From NCBI RefSeq assembly GCF_000723885.1, contig NZ_CCDG010000040.1, positions 62,001-126,000 of the forward strand: 64,000 nucleotides of DNA. The letters are read 5' to 3'. The position numbers were made by a program, and so were the translations under genes. The notes beneath the pieces are model-generated. The model did not search any database. It was not told where the DNA came from and was given only the letters and a program-made list of their open reading frames with translations. The DNA comes from Paenibacillus camerounensis (GTDB lineage: Bacteria; Bacillota; Bacilli; Paenibacillales; Paenibacillaceae). Of the stretch, positions 1 through 8,445 are shown one piece after another (the stretch's first letter is position 1; the number at the start of each line of letters is the position of its first letter).

Positions 1-2
1 TT

Positions 3-18
3 ATGTCTATATTTACAT
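3..18. promoter_or_regulatory. PadR-type operator, copy 1
   Basis: ATGT, eight bases, ACAT. This matches the ATGT-N8-ACAT pattern recognised by many PadR regulators. It lies 113 bp before the padR-like gene, and a second copy with the same geometry follows at 60-75. Autoregulation is inferred. Confidence 0.55.
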
Positions 19-59
19 ATGCAACTTGACTTTATTAATGTTATAGCTACACTATGGTT

Positions 60-75
60 ATGTCAATGCTGACAT
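60..75. promoter_or_regulatory. PadR-type operator, copy 2
   Basis: ATGTCAATGCTGACAT, again ATGT-N8-ACAT, here with a longer dyad (TATGTCA/TGACATA, 59-76). The start-to-start distance from copy 1 is 57 bp. The site is 55 bp upstream of the padR-like start, where a repressor could block the promoter. Confidence 0.6.
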
Positions 76-130
76 ATAGGCGATATTCGCGATAAAACCG
101 GATGAATATAGACTGGAGGTCACTAGAGTA

Positions 131-694
131 ATGAATACACTGTCTTACGGGCTGCTTGCGCTGCTGACAGCGAACCCGCTGACGGGCTATGAACTGACGC
201 AGGGCATCAAGCCGTTGTGGAGGGCCGGGCACAGCCAGATCTACCCCCTGCTGCAAGGTATGGAATCTAAGGGCTATATCACTCATGAACGGATTGAGCA
301 GTCCGACAAGCCGGACAAAAAAATATACACTATTACCAGGGAAGGCATCTCTGTGCTTCAGGAATGGGTAAAGCTTCCGGCTGAGCCTGCCGTCCTGCGC
401 GATGAGCTTCACTTCAAGCTCTACAGCCTGTGGCTCACTGAGCCGGAGGAGGCCAAGACATTGCTTCAACAGCGCGCTGCATTCAACCGGAGCGAGCTGG
501 ACCGGTATAATCTGCTGATCAAGGCCAATGAAGCACTGCGGGATGAACGCGGAGAGACACGGGAACTGAAAGCGACAACCTTCGGGCGGTATTTGCTGCT
601 CCAGAAGCGGGTAATGGCGATGAAAGCTTCTATTGAGTTCTGCGAATGGGCGATCGGGGAGCTTGAGCGAGGCAGCCTGCCGCCTGAGGTGTAA
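131..694 (+). CDS. PadR family transcriptional regulator
   Basis: A 187-residue cytoplasmic DNA-binding protein. The N-terminal part (about 1-80) is a PadR winged helix: it opens with the typical LSYGLLALL run, then LTGYEL and the IYPLLQGMESKGYI recognition/wing region. The C-terminal half (about 90-180) is the helical Vir_act_alpha_C dimerisation region. A GGAGG site at 116-120 precedes the ATG. Two ATGT-N8-ACAT dyads upstream (3-18, 60-75) fit autorepression. PadR proteins usually control efflux or detoxification genes; no co-oriented target follows, because the next gene is convergent lspA. The natural ligand cannot be read from sequence. Confidence 0.9.
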   Translation: MNTLSYGLLALLTANPLTGYELTQGIKPLWRAGHSQIYPLLQGMESKGYITHERIEQSDKPDKKIYTITREGISVLQEWVKLPAEPAVLRDELHFKLYSLWLTEPEEAKTLLQQRAAFNRSELDRYNLLIKANEALRDERGETRELKATTFGRYLLLQKRVMAMKASIEFCEWAIGELERGSLPPEV

Positions 695-720
695 CACGGT
701 CCACCCGCTCATTTGCATCC

Positions 721-770
721 AAAAAGGCCGCCCGGCGAGTCATCTTCATGACTTATCAGGCAGCCTTTTA
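721..770. terminator. Bidirectional terminator between padR and lspA
   Basis: AAAAGGC-C-GCC pairs with GGC-A-GCCTTTT around an inner GTCAT/ATGAC hairpin, with A and T tracts on the two flanks. It sits between convergent genes and could serve both. Confidence 0.75.
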
Positions 771-783
771 CTTTTCAAGCTAT

Positions 784-1260
784 TCAGTTCTCCTTCATTT
801 GCCGCCGCTTATGCCGGCTGGTCTTTACTTGCTCCAGAATCAGATGGAGCAGGAAGAGCAGCATTCCGGCATTAATCGCCAGATCCGCCAAATTCATGAT
901 CCCCCCGCCCTTACCTAACATAAGGAAATCTGTCACCTGATGATATAGCACCCGGTCGATCCCGTTGCCGGCAGCCCCGCCTACCAGAAAACCGCTGGCC
1001 GCCTCCAGAAGCGGTCCCTGCAATTCCCCTTTGCGCCGGTAATAGAACACTGCCCCGATAAACAGCAGCGCCACAATGGCGAAGTACTTCCCGTATCCCT
1101 GAAACGAGCTGAAGGCAGCCCCGCTGTTTTCATAATAGGAAAAGGTCAGGTGTCCCTCCCAGAAAGGTACAATCTCCCCGAGCCGCATATTCGCCCGCAC
1201 AATCCATTTGGCAGCCTGGTCTGCCGCAAATACCGTTATTGCAATCACATAAAAGAGCAC
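784..1260 (-). CDS. lspA: Lipoprotein signal peptidase (signal peptidase II)
   Basis: Membrane aspartyl protease that removes the signal peptide from diacylglyceryl-modified prolipoproteins. The frame stays open to a TTG at 1296, but the GTG at 1260 has a GGGAGG site eight bases upstream and gives a 158-residue protein starting VLFYVIAIT, as expected for LspA. Visible signatures are DQAAKW in the first transmembrane helix, NSGAAFS, GGAAGNGIDR, VTDF and MNLAD; the Asp residues of the last two blocks are the catalytic pair in the family. Four hydrophobic helices are evident. Its substrates would include the many lipoproteins encoded in this window (solute-binding proteins at 15.9, 21, 51, 61 and 62 kb). 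It appears monocistronic. Confidence 0.95.
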   Translation of the reverse strand: MLFYVIAITVFAADQAAKWIVRANMRLGEIVPFWEGHLTFSYYENSGAAFSSFQGYGKYFAIVALLFIGAVFYYRRKGELQGPLLEAASGFLVGGAAGNGIDRVLYHQVTDFLMLGKGGGIMNLADLAINAGMLLFLLHLILEQVKTSRHKRRQMKEN

Positions 1261-1398
1261 AGCAGGCGCCTCCCTTGATCCCTTTACTATCCGCAAACGG
1301 ATTCCTGCCTCAAGCTTATCACATGACTGAGGTTGTTTTCATCTTTGTCACATTTACCGCTGCCCTATTATAGAGAGTCCGGAATAACCGCAGGAATG

Positions 1399-1438
1399 AA
1401 AGCAGCGGCCCCCTTGATAAAGGAAGCCGCTGCTTTTC
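1399..1438. terminator. Strong hairpin terminator
   Basis: AAAGCAGCGGC (1399-1409) pairs perfectly with GCCGCTGCTTT (1426-1436) across a 16-base loop and is followed by TTTT on the + strand. On the - strand it is the first hairpin after the aldo/keto reductase stop at 1460. Confidence 0.75.
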
Positions 1439-1459
1439 TGTTCTGCCGGCTAAAGCTAA

Positions 1460-2434
1460 TTACCAGGCATAAGCCTCAGGAGCCGGCTTACCCGGACCCG
1501 GGAAGATTTCATCCAGCTTCTTCAGCGTCTCCCCGTCCAGCTCAATTTCGGCTACACGCAGAGAATCCTCAAACTGCTGGATGGTTCTCGGACCGATAAT
1601 CGGCGCTGTAACTGCCGGATTAGCCAGTACCCAGGCCAGGGCAACCTGGTCCTCATGCTCTCCCAGCTCTTTACAGAGCGCAGAGAACTGCTCCAGCTTG
1701 CTGCGGTTCTGTTCAAGCTTGGCTGAACGGGCGCTGCGTACACCGCTCTTTGCCAGCGCATTTCGTCCCAGCAGCCCGCCTGCGAGCGGACTCCAGGGAA
1801 TGACACCCAGACCCAGCTCCTGCGAGGCCGGCAGCACCTCAAGCTCCGGCGTCCGCTCAAGCAGATTATACAGATGCTGCTCTGAGACGAGACCGAGAAA
1901 ATTACGCGCCTTGGCCTGCGCCTGAGCTGCGGCAATATGCCAGCCTGCAAAGTTACTGGAGCCGATATAATCAATCTTCCCCTGGGAGACTGCATTTTCA
2001 AAAGCACCCCAGAGCTCATCCCACGAAACATTACGGTCGACGTGATGCATCTGGTAAAGCTCGATATGATCAGTCTGCAGGCGCTTCAGCGAGCCGTCCA
2101 GATGACGTCTGATCTTATAAGCAGACAAGCCGGAACCGGAATTAGGCCCGTCAAGCTCATCGAACATATCACCGTAAACCTTCGTCGCCAGCACCACCTT
2201 CTCGCGCCGTCCGCCGCCCTGCTTGAACCAGCGTCCGATAATCTCCTCCGTCCAGCCGCGCCGTTCCTGGCCGCCGTAAACGTTGGCCGTATCAAAAAAG
2301 TTAATTCCCGCATCCAGTGCGGCATCCATAATCCGGAAAGCATCCTTCTCTTCGGTTTCCGGGCCAAAATTCATCGTGCCGAGACAGAGCTGGCTTACCT
2401 TAAGTCCAGATTTACCCAAATAGCTGTACTTCAC
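1460..2434 (-). CDS. Aldo/keto reductase
   Basis: A 324-residue NAD(P)H-dependent oxidoreductase with a TIM-barrel fold. The catalytic tetrad can be read: Asp and Tyr in DTANVYGG, Lys in LATKVYG, His in LYQMHHVD. The C-terminal WSPLAGGLLGR and the IIGPRTIQQFEDS cofactor-binding region are typical of the AKR group that includes the YghZ/potassium-channel beta-like proteins. It starts at GTG 2434, with GGGAGG ten bases upstream. Substrate is unknown: such enzymes reduce small aldehydes and keto compounds, often in detoxification. It is apparently a single-gene unit between terminators. Confidence 0.92.
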   Translation of the reverse strand: MKYSYLGKSGLKVSQLCLGTMNFGPETEEKDAFRIMDAALDAGINFFDTANVYGGQERRGWTEEIIGRWFKQGGGRREKVVLATKVYGDMFDELDGPNSGSGLSAYKIRRHLDGSLKRLQTDHIELYQMHHVDRNVSWDELWGAFENAVSQGKIDYIGSSNFAGWHIAAAQAQAKARNFLGLVSEQHLYNLLERTPELEVLPASQELGLGVIPWSPLAGGLLGRNALAKSGVRSARSAKLEQNRSKLEQFSALCKELGEHEDQVALAWVLANPAVTAPIIGPRTIQQFEDSLRVAEIELDGETLKKLDEIFPGPGKPAPEAYAW

Positions 2435-2524
2435 TTATAATTCCTCCCTTGATCCTTGAATGGTTGTCCGCAGTTCATTTCCACTATACCCCTTAGAGTC
2501 CACTATAAGGCAAGGCTTTTCTGT

Positions 2525-2557
2525 CAAAAAAAACAAGCCCTGCAAACAGGACTTGTT
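2525..2557 (-). terminator. Terminator of the kinase operon
   Basis: On the - strand, ACAAG-T-CCTG pairs with CAGG-GC-TTGT around a short loop, followed by an eight-T run. It lies 17 bp past the stop of the hybrid kinase. Confidence 0.8.
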
Positions 2558-2573
2558 CATGTAATCTCATTTA

Positions 2574-5500
2574 TTATTCTCCTGAATGACCGCTGTCCGG
2601 AAACAGCACTTCTCCGGTCCCCTGCCGGATGTTATCCACAATCTCCTGGAGTGTTCCAGTCAGCTCATTGGGCGGATAGGGCTTGGTCAAGTATTTCTGC
2701 ACATTATTAATCCTATTCTTGTCAGCCTTATCCAGTGCAGACGAGATAACGATCGGGACATGCTCGGTGCGTTCGTCATTCTTCAGCATCCGGATCAGAT
2801 CCCAGCCATCCAGCTCCTCACCCAGCATGAGGTCCACAACAATGGCTACGAACGGTGTCTTGAGCGCCTGGTCAAAGGCCTGCTGCGGGTGATAATGATG
2901 GGTTACGCGGAAGCCCTTCCCCTTCAGCTCCTCCGACAGCAGCAGCGACAGGCTGTAGTCATCCTCAACAATCATTACGTTGGGCTTCTGCTCCTTCTCG
3001 GTATTCAGCCGGACCGGATCATCTTCATGGCGGCTCCCAGAGGTATACAATACCGGGAGGCTGAACCACACCGTTGAGCCTTCCCCTTCTTCCGACTCAA
3101 TACCGATGGAGCCCTTCTGCTTCTCAATGATCTCCTTGCAGATGGCCAGCCCCAGGCCGGTTCCGCCGATCCGCTTGGAGGCGCTGTTGTCCACTCTTCT
3201 GAACTTCTGGAACAGCTGGCCGATCTGATTCTTCGGAATGCCGAGTCCATGATCCTGAATCTGTACGATAATCCGTTCACCCTCGTTATACAGTGAGACC
3301 TTAATCTCGCTGGCGCCCGGCGAGAACTTGATCGCATTGCTGAGGAGGTTCGTCATCACTTGTACAATCTTATCCCGGTCAGCCTCAACCTCGGCGTTGT
3401 GCGCTTCATCTTCCAGCAAAATCGTATGGCTAACACTGAGCTTATACTGATTAATGACTCCAAGGATAAGCTCGCTGAGATTCAGCGGCTCCTGATTGTA
3501 CTGCTGGGTGCCTGATTCCATCCTCTGCAGATCCAGAAAGTCATTGATCAGATCGGTCAGCCGCTGGGCTTCCCGGTGTATGGTCTCCAGATACTTCAGC
3601 TGCTTCTCCGGCTTCATTGTTTTGGAGAGCAGCAGCTCCGTGAAGCCCAGAACGCTAGACAGCGGTGTCCGCAGCTCATGGCTGACCGTGCTGACCAGCT
3701 CCGATTTCATTACATCCAGCTCATATTCGCGGGTAATATCGCGGTGGACGAACAGCGTACCGAAGCGCGTCTCCCGGCGGAAGACCGGTATGGCGTACAT
3801 GTCCACGTGCTTAAGCGGATCCTTGCCGATGGAATACTTCATTGAGCTGGATTCAATGAAATGCTCGGACATGGCCTTCTGATAGAACAGCTCCAGCTCT
3901 TCCGATTCATTGGCCATCCGGATGAAGTGCCCGGTCCAGCGCTCTTGCGGAATCAGATCGCCTTCAGACCAATCGTGATAGTCAAACAACTGGGCCAGCG
4001 CCTGATTCATCTGGAGCATGTCACCGTCCATCTGGACAAACTGGATGCCCTCATTAACATTATTAACAATATCGCGGTTCAGCCTGCGGCCGTGCTCAAT
4101 TTCCTCATACATGAACAGGCGCTCGATAGCCAGTCCCACCCGGTTCATCATGCCCTTGATCTCGTTGATCTCTTCGTCATTGAAGGAATGACCGACCCGT
4201 GTCCCGCAGAATACAGCAAGCACTTCGTTCCCGGCATTGACAACCGTTGAATAATAATCATAGGATTGGACCGGCTCAGGCGCTATCCCCTGCTCGCGTT
4301 CCGTCGCCGGACGTTTGATAATATAGGATTTTTCCGTCTGCATCCGGTACAGCATATTGCCGCTCTCACTTCCCAGGTACCGCTCAACGTTCGCCAGCGG
4401 AACACCCTTGACCACAGTAATCTCATCCTTGACCAGGAAGAAGACGCTGGAGTCGAACGCATACTGCCGGTTCATAAATTCGATGAATTTCTCGGCGAAT
4501 TCCTGTTTGTCCAGCGTGTAGGTGATGTCATGGTTCAGCTGATTGCTGCGCTCCAGCATGATTTTGGTCAGCTCCGTATTTTTGAGCGTCTCCGCCAGCT
4601 TCTGCTGGACATTTTTCATGGAGGTAATATTGTTTGCAATCAGAATGTACTGATAGATTTTTCCTTCATCGTTCAGGTACGGCATGATGGTCATATGCAG
4701 CCATGCCGGTGTCCCGTTCTTCATACCCAGCTCTACCTCGTCGCTCCACACGCCTCCGGTACTCAGCTTGCCGACGATCTGCTGCATTCTCGCAGCTTCC
4801 ATGTTCTTCAGATCAAGCAGGCGGAAGGTGAAGCCAATCAGCTCCGAATTTTTGTAGCCGGTATAATCGCTCATGTTCTCATTTGTATGCGTGAAGATGC
4901 CCTTTGGCGAAAGGATCGCAACAGCGGACGACTGGTCAAGCGCCTTCATCATGCTCTCGATTTCACTAAGAGAGCGTTCTAGCTTGAACTGCTGATCCTG
5001 AAGCTCATCCTGCTGGGCATGCAGCTCCTCATTCTGCATCATCAGCTCTTCCTCTTTATCCTGAATACTGTGCGCCATATTGAGGAATGCCTCGTAGAGA
5101 CGTCCGATCTCATCCTGCTTATGCAGCTTGCCGAGCAGAACAGCCTCACCGGCAGCAAGAGAATTACTGGCCGCCTCGAGCTTCACGATCGGATCAATGA
5201 GAATCTTGAGAATCCGCCAGATCATTAGAGTGAACAGCAGCAGCAGCATTGTACTTAAACCGAAGGCCAGCAGGGTGAATTCATTGGTCCGCTTCAGGGA
5301 ATGATCCACCATGTCGCTAAGCTGCTTGTCAGAGCGCATCTTATATGCCTTAGTATAGGTCAGAAACTCGTTCACCGCCTGAGTGTTGCCTTCACTGGCC
5401 AGCGCACGCAGGCTGGTATAGTCATCCTGTTCAACAAAGCCGATTGCTTTGGGCAGGATCACATTCTGGTACTCGTCCACAAAGGTCTCCAGCTCCGACT

Positions 5501-5816
5501 TGAAGCTTGCTTCCTCTGCCGACAGCTTCAGCGCAGAATAATCGCTAAGCACGACCTTCAGCTTGTCCAGCGCATCATAGGCCATCTGAAGCTCATTGCC
5601 GCTTTTGAGCAGGCTGTAGCCCCGGGCCCGGAAAAACACCTCGTTCAGTGTAACGGCCATTTCATTAATGGTGCCAGCCTTATGCTGAAGCGCGTCCTGA
5701 TTTCGGTCCAGTGTGGACTGTTCCGCATTTATATAAATAAAAAGACCCATACCGGACAGAAGGACCAGTGAGATCAGACCGGCAATGATACGGAAATATT
5801 TATTTTTGATGCTCAT
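2574..5816 (-). CDS. Hybrid sensor histidine kinase (4HB-HAMP-PAS-GAF-PAS-HisKA-HATPase-REC)
   Basis: Membrane sensor kinase, 1080 residues from ATG 5816 (MSIKN). The frame is open 40 codons further upstream, but that part overlaps the preceding gene and has no RBS. Order of parts: TM1 about 8-30; an extracellular helical domain to about 178 (4HB/CHASE3-like); TM2 about 180-202; HAMP to about 260; a coiled coil; PAS about 290-405; GAF about 430-570; PAS about 580-695; HisKA with SHELRTP (His713); HATPase with NLLSNAIKFS, DHGLGIP and GGTGLGL; and a C-terminal receiver with acceptor Asp995 in VVDLML. It is last in an operon after a lone receiver (10-bp gap) and an Hpt-REC-GGDEF-REC protein, which supplies the phosphotransfer domain a hybrid kinase needs. 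The signal is unknown. Confidence 0.92.
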   Translation of the reverse strand: MSIKNKYFRIIAGLISLVLLSGMGLFIYINAEQSTLDRNQDALQHKAGTINEMAVTLNEVFFRARGYSLLKSGNELQMAYDALDKLKVVLSDYSALKLSAEEASFKSELETFVDEYQNVILPKAIGFVEQDDYTSLRALASEGNTQAVNEFLTYTKAYKMRSDKQLSDMVDHSLKRTNEFTLLAFGLSTMLLLLFTLMIWRILKILIDPIVKLEAASNSLAAGEAVLLGKLHKQDEIGRLYEAFLNMAHSIQDKEEELMMQNEELHAQQDELQDQQFKLERSLSEIESMMKALDQSSAVAILSPKGIFTHTNENMSDYTGYKNSELIGFTFRLLDLKNMEAARMQQIVGKLSTGGVWSDEVELGMKNGTPAWLHMTIMPYLNDEGKIYQYILIANNITSMKNVQQKLAETLKNTELTKIMLERSNQLNHDITYTLDKQEFAEKFIEFMNRQYAFDSSVFFLVKDEITVVKGVPLANVERYLGSESGNMLYRMQTEKSYIIKRPATEREQGIAPEPVQSYDYYSTVVNAGNEVLAVFCGTRVGHSFNDEEINEIKGMMNRVGLAIERLFMYEEIEHGRRLNRDIVNNVNEGIQFVQMDGDMLQMNQALAQLFDYHDWSEGDLIPQERWTGHFIRMANESEELELFYQKAMSEHFIESSSMKYSIGKDPLKHVDMYAIPVFRRETRFGTLFVHRDITREYELDVMKSELVSTVSHELRTPLSSVLGFTELLLSKTMKPEKQLKYLETIHREAQRLTDLINDFLDLQRMESGTQQYNQEPLNLSELILGVINQYKLSVSHTILLEDEAHNAEVEADRDKIVQVMTNLLSNAIKFSPGASEIKVSLYNEGERIIVQIQDHGLGIPKNQIGQLFQKFRRVDNSASKRIGGTGLGLAICKEIIEKQKGSIGIESEEGEGSTVWFSLPVLYTSGSRHEDDPVRLNTEKEQKPNVMIVEDDYSLSLLLSEELKGKGFRVTHHYHPQQAFDQALKTPFVAIVVDLMLGEELDGWDLIRMLKNDERTEHVPIVISSALDKADKNRINNVQKYLTKPYPPNELTGTLQEIVDNIRQGTGEVLFPDSGHSGE

Positions 5817-5826
5817 GTTACCAAAG

Positions 5827-6198
5827 CTATTTCTGATCACCCAGGATCCCCTCCACAATCTGCAAAAGCTCCATGGGGCTGAACGGCTTAGGCATGAAAT
5901 AGCGGGCGCCCGCCTCTCTTGCCCTGCTCCGGTCACCCTCCTGCGCTTTGGCGGTCAGCATCAGAATCGGGGTGGCCGCCTTCACCTCTTCACTAAGCAG
6001 GCCAAGCAGCTCAATACCGGTCAGCTCAGGCATCATATAATCCAGAATGACCAGATCGAAATTATTCCCTGACAGCTTATTCATTGCCTCCCGCCCATTC
6101 TCGGCCGTATGAAGCTCAACCTCCTCCAGATCCTCAAGCGTATCCTCAATAAGCATGCGCAAAACATCTTCATCATCAACAATTAATACCTTCTGCAC
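5827..6198 (-). CDS. Stand-alone response regulator (receiver domain only)
   Basis: A 123-residue CheY-like protein with no output domain. It has the acidic pair in VDDEDVLR, acceptor Asp in LVILDYMMPEL, Thr in LMLTAKA and Lys in MPKPFSP. It starts at GTG 6198, preceded by AAAGGTGAG. It lies between the Hpt-REC-GGDEF-REC gene (41-bp gap) and the hybrid kinase (10-bp gap), so it is probably co-transcribed with both. A lone receiver in such an operon can relay phosphate to the Hpt domain or act as a phosphate sink. Those roles are known for such proteins in general and are inferred here. Confidence 0.92.
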   Translation of the reverse strand: MQKVLIVDDEDVLRMLIEDTLEDLEEVELHTAENGREAMNKLSGNNFDLVILDYMMPELTGIELLGLLSEEVKAATPILMLTAKAQEGDRSRAREAGARYFMPKPFSPMELLQIVEGILGDQK

Positions 6199-6239
6199 TG
6201 TTCTCTCACCTTTCGATTTGCACTGACGCCGTTCAACGC

Positions 6240-7877
6240 TTAGAATAAAAACCTGTGTGCCAGCCGCTCAACCCTCATCAGCAGCTCAGGCAGGTGGAAC
6301 GGCTTGATCACATAATCATCCGCACCCATCTGCAGCGCATGAATTATGTCCTGCTGGTCATTTCGGCCCGTAAGCATAATAACAAGCAGATTAACCTCCG
6401 GATACCGGCTGCGGAGCTGCTCCAGCACCTCAAGCCCGTCCAGACCCGGCATAATGCCGTCGAGCAGGACAATATATTTATCATCAGGTGAATACCAGCT
6501 GGATTGCAGGAACTGGACCCCGCTTTCGAAGCTGCTCACCTCAACTCTGAAGTTATTGGCCGGCTTCCAGTTCATGAACTGTTGGGCAACAATTCTGCGG
6601 ATCAGCGCATCATCATCAACCATAATTACCTTCAGCACCCTCTCTGCCTTGCCTGCCGGAAGGTACTCACTGTATAAGGTCGACTGGTTTCTTCCTGCAT
6701 GCTTGCTGGCATAGAGCGCCTGGTCCGCATCCTCAATCAGCTCATCCGGGTCATCCCGGGAAGTGCGGATCTCCGTAACCCCCGCCGAGAAGGTAACATG
6801 GAACAGCTCCTGCTTGGCCCAAAATTCCATGTCCGCAAACTGCTTCTGAATCCGTTCAATAACAAGAAGCGCGGAAGCTGCGTCTGTATTGGGCATAAAC
6901 AGGGCAAATTCCTCTCCCCCGTAGCGGCAGAAGGTATCCTCAACACGGATGGAGCTGCGTACCAGCTCAGAGAAGGCCTGCAGCACCTCATCCCCGACCA
7001 GATGGCCGTAAGTGTCATTAATCTGCTTAAAATAGTCCAGATCGAGCAGCGCCAGCGAAAAGGTCCGCTCCGTCCGCCGGAAATCGGAAACAAGCTGCTT
7101 CATCGTCTGATTGAAAAATTTGCGGTTGTATGCACCTGTCAGCTCATCGATAATAATCGATTTTTGCCATTCCTTTTTCAGCTCGAAGCGGTTCTTAATC
7201 AGGGCCAGAAACAGATCTATGTCCACCGGCTTAGGCACATAGTCCATTACACCGAGTGTATACGCGTACAATTGAATATCCTTGGAATGCTCCCCACTGA
7301 TGATAATAATCGGAATCCGCTCTTTTTTGGCCTTGCCGATTATCTGGTGCAGCACATCAATTCCGCTCTGGTCCGGCAGCAGAATGTCCAGCAGAATCAG
7401 ATCCGGGCGGCTTTCATAGAACAGCTTGAGCCCGCGCTCAGCTGACATGGCTATATTCACATAATAAGATTTACGCTCCAGCGATTCCCGCAGGAAAGCA
7501 ACCAGCTCTACATCATCATCCACAAGCAGAATTTCATATTTATGTGGTTTGTCGCCGTTCGGCAGATTAGCTTCAAATTTGGGCTCCGGTATGGCACCCG
7601 TCTGTTCCTCATCTCCGAACAGCCCGAGCAGAGGAAATAAAACCTCACGCCATTCCGCCTCCAGCCAGACCTTGTCACTCTCATCCGAGAAATACAGCAG
7701 CGCACTGCCGGCAAACTGCTCCACCCGGTCCAAGCCGACTGTTCCTGAAGTTCCTTTTAAGTTATGCAGAAAACGGTAAATCTCCCTCTCACCGACCGAC
7801 TGCTGTCCTGCCCATTTCTCCAGGGTTTGCCTAGTCCGCTGCTCGACAAGCTCTTTATATTTTCTCGTTGTCATCAT
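6240..7877 (-). CDS. Hpt-REC-GGDEF-REC diguanylate cyclase / phosphorelay protein
   Basis: A 545-residue cytoplasmic protein. An N-terminal Hpt domain carries HNLKGTSGTVG (phospho-accepting His38). REC1 has Asp164 in LILLDILLPD. The GGDEF domain has the active-site GGEEF at 320-324 and an intact RxxD inhibitory site (Arg311-Asp314) five residues before it. REC2 has Asp473 in VLLDGIMPG. It should make cyclic di-GMP under phosphorelay control with product feedback. Two ATGs are adjacent at the start; 7874 has better spacing (six bases) from AAAGGAG than 7877. It is first in the operon and supplies the Hpt missing from the hybrid kinase downstream. Having two receivers and an Hpt on one cyclase is unusual. 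Confidence 0.92.
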   Translation of the reverse strand: MMTTRKYKELVEQRTRQTLEKWAGQQSVGEREIYRFLHNLKGTSGTVGLDRVEQFAGSALLYFSDESDKVWLEAEWREVLFPLLGLFGDEEQTGAIPEPKFEANLPNGDKPHKYEILLVDDDVELVAFLRESLERKSYYVNIAMSAERGLKLFYESRPDLILLDILLPDQSGIDVLHQIIGKAKKERIPIIIISGEHSKDIQLYAYTLGVMDYVPKPVDIDLFLALIKNRFELKKEWQKSIIIDELTGAYNRKFFNQTMKQLVSDFRRTERTFSLALLDLDYFKQINDTYGHLVGDEVLQAFSELVRSSIRVEDTFCRYGGEEFALFMPNTDAASALLVIERIQKQFADMEFWAKQELFHVTFSAGVTEIRTSRDDPDELIEDADQALYASKHAGRNQSTLYSEYLPAGKAERVLKVIMVDDDALIRRIVAQQFMNWKPANNFRVEVSSFESGVQFLQSSWYSPDDKYIVLLDGIMPGLDGLEVLEQLRSRYPEVNLLVIMLTGRNDQQDIIHALQMGADDYVIKPFHLPELLMRVERLAHRFLF

Positions 7878-8007
7878 TACTCCTTTGGAACGTTCTATCA
7901 GCTGTCAAACTATCAGTTCATCATTTTTTTCATATTCTGTCAACACTATTCTATAGAATAAAGGCGTCAAGATCAAAAATGTGATCAAACCGACAAAAAA
8001 ACTTTGG

Positions 8008-8036
8008 TTGAAGCCTGTGCCGGCATTTGTGATAAT
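8008..8036 (+). promoter_or_regulatory. Candidate sigma-A promoter for the ACT/UPF0210 operon
   Basis: TTGAAG (8008-8013), 17-base spacer, GATAAT (8031-8036), preceding the GTG at 8156 by a leader of about 110 bases. It is the best match in the divergent region between the GGDEF operon and this pair. The leader shows no riboswitch that I recognise. Confidence 0.5.
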
Positions 8037-8155
8037 GATTGAAACGGTTCATCCCGTTAAAGCGGCGGTCAAGTAGAATCGGCTGCGCCGTCCAAAACAG
8101 GACGATATCCGGTTCTGCCGGCAAGACAAGAATAAATTAAACAGGAGGCTTTGAA

Positions 8156-8425
8156 GTGAAGGGAATTATTACTGTACTGGGAAAAGACAAAGTTGGGATT
8201 ATCGCCAGAGTCTGTACATACCTTGCCGAGCACAATCTGAACATTCTGGATATTTCACAGACGATTGTCCAGGACTATTTTAACATGATGATGATTGTTG
8301 ATATTTCGGCGCCAAGCAAATCTTTTGAAGAGATCGTCCAGGATCTGCAGCATGTCGGCGAGGATATCGGAGTGGAGATCAAGCTCCAGCATGAGGATAT
8401 CTTCAATATTATGCACCGCATCTAG
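8156..8425 (+). CDS. ACT domain protein, UPF0237 family
   Basis: An 89-residue protein made of one ACT fold. It opens MKGIITVLGKDKVGIIARV, the typical ligand-binding loop of ACT regulators. The GTG start at 8156 has a perfect AGGAGG at 8143-8148. ACT domains bind amino acids or similar small ligands, and GcvR-like proteins are relatives. The next gene, 20 bp on, encodes a UPF0210 protein; this two-gene arrangement recurs in many bacteria and archaea, so the small protein probably senses a ligand for, or regulates, its larger partner. The molecular function of the pair is not established. Confidence 0.92.
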   Translation: MKGIITVLGKDKVGIIARVCTYLAEHNLNILDISQTIVQDYFNMMMIVDISAPSKSFEEIVQDLQHVGEDIGVEIKLQHEDIFNIMHRI

Positions 8426-8445
8426 CAGCCAAAGGAGACTTAAAC

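Noticed and set aside
5817..5936. A 40-residue N-terminal extension of the hybrid kinase
   Set aside because: It overlaps the upstream receiver gene, lacks an RBS and has no resemblance to a sensor domain.
8031..8040. GATAATGATT resembling half a Fur box before the ACT gene
   Set aside because: The other half does not follow (GAAACGG); the bases fit a -10 element better.
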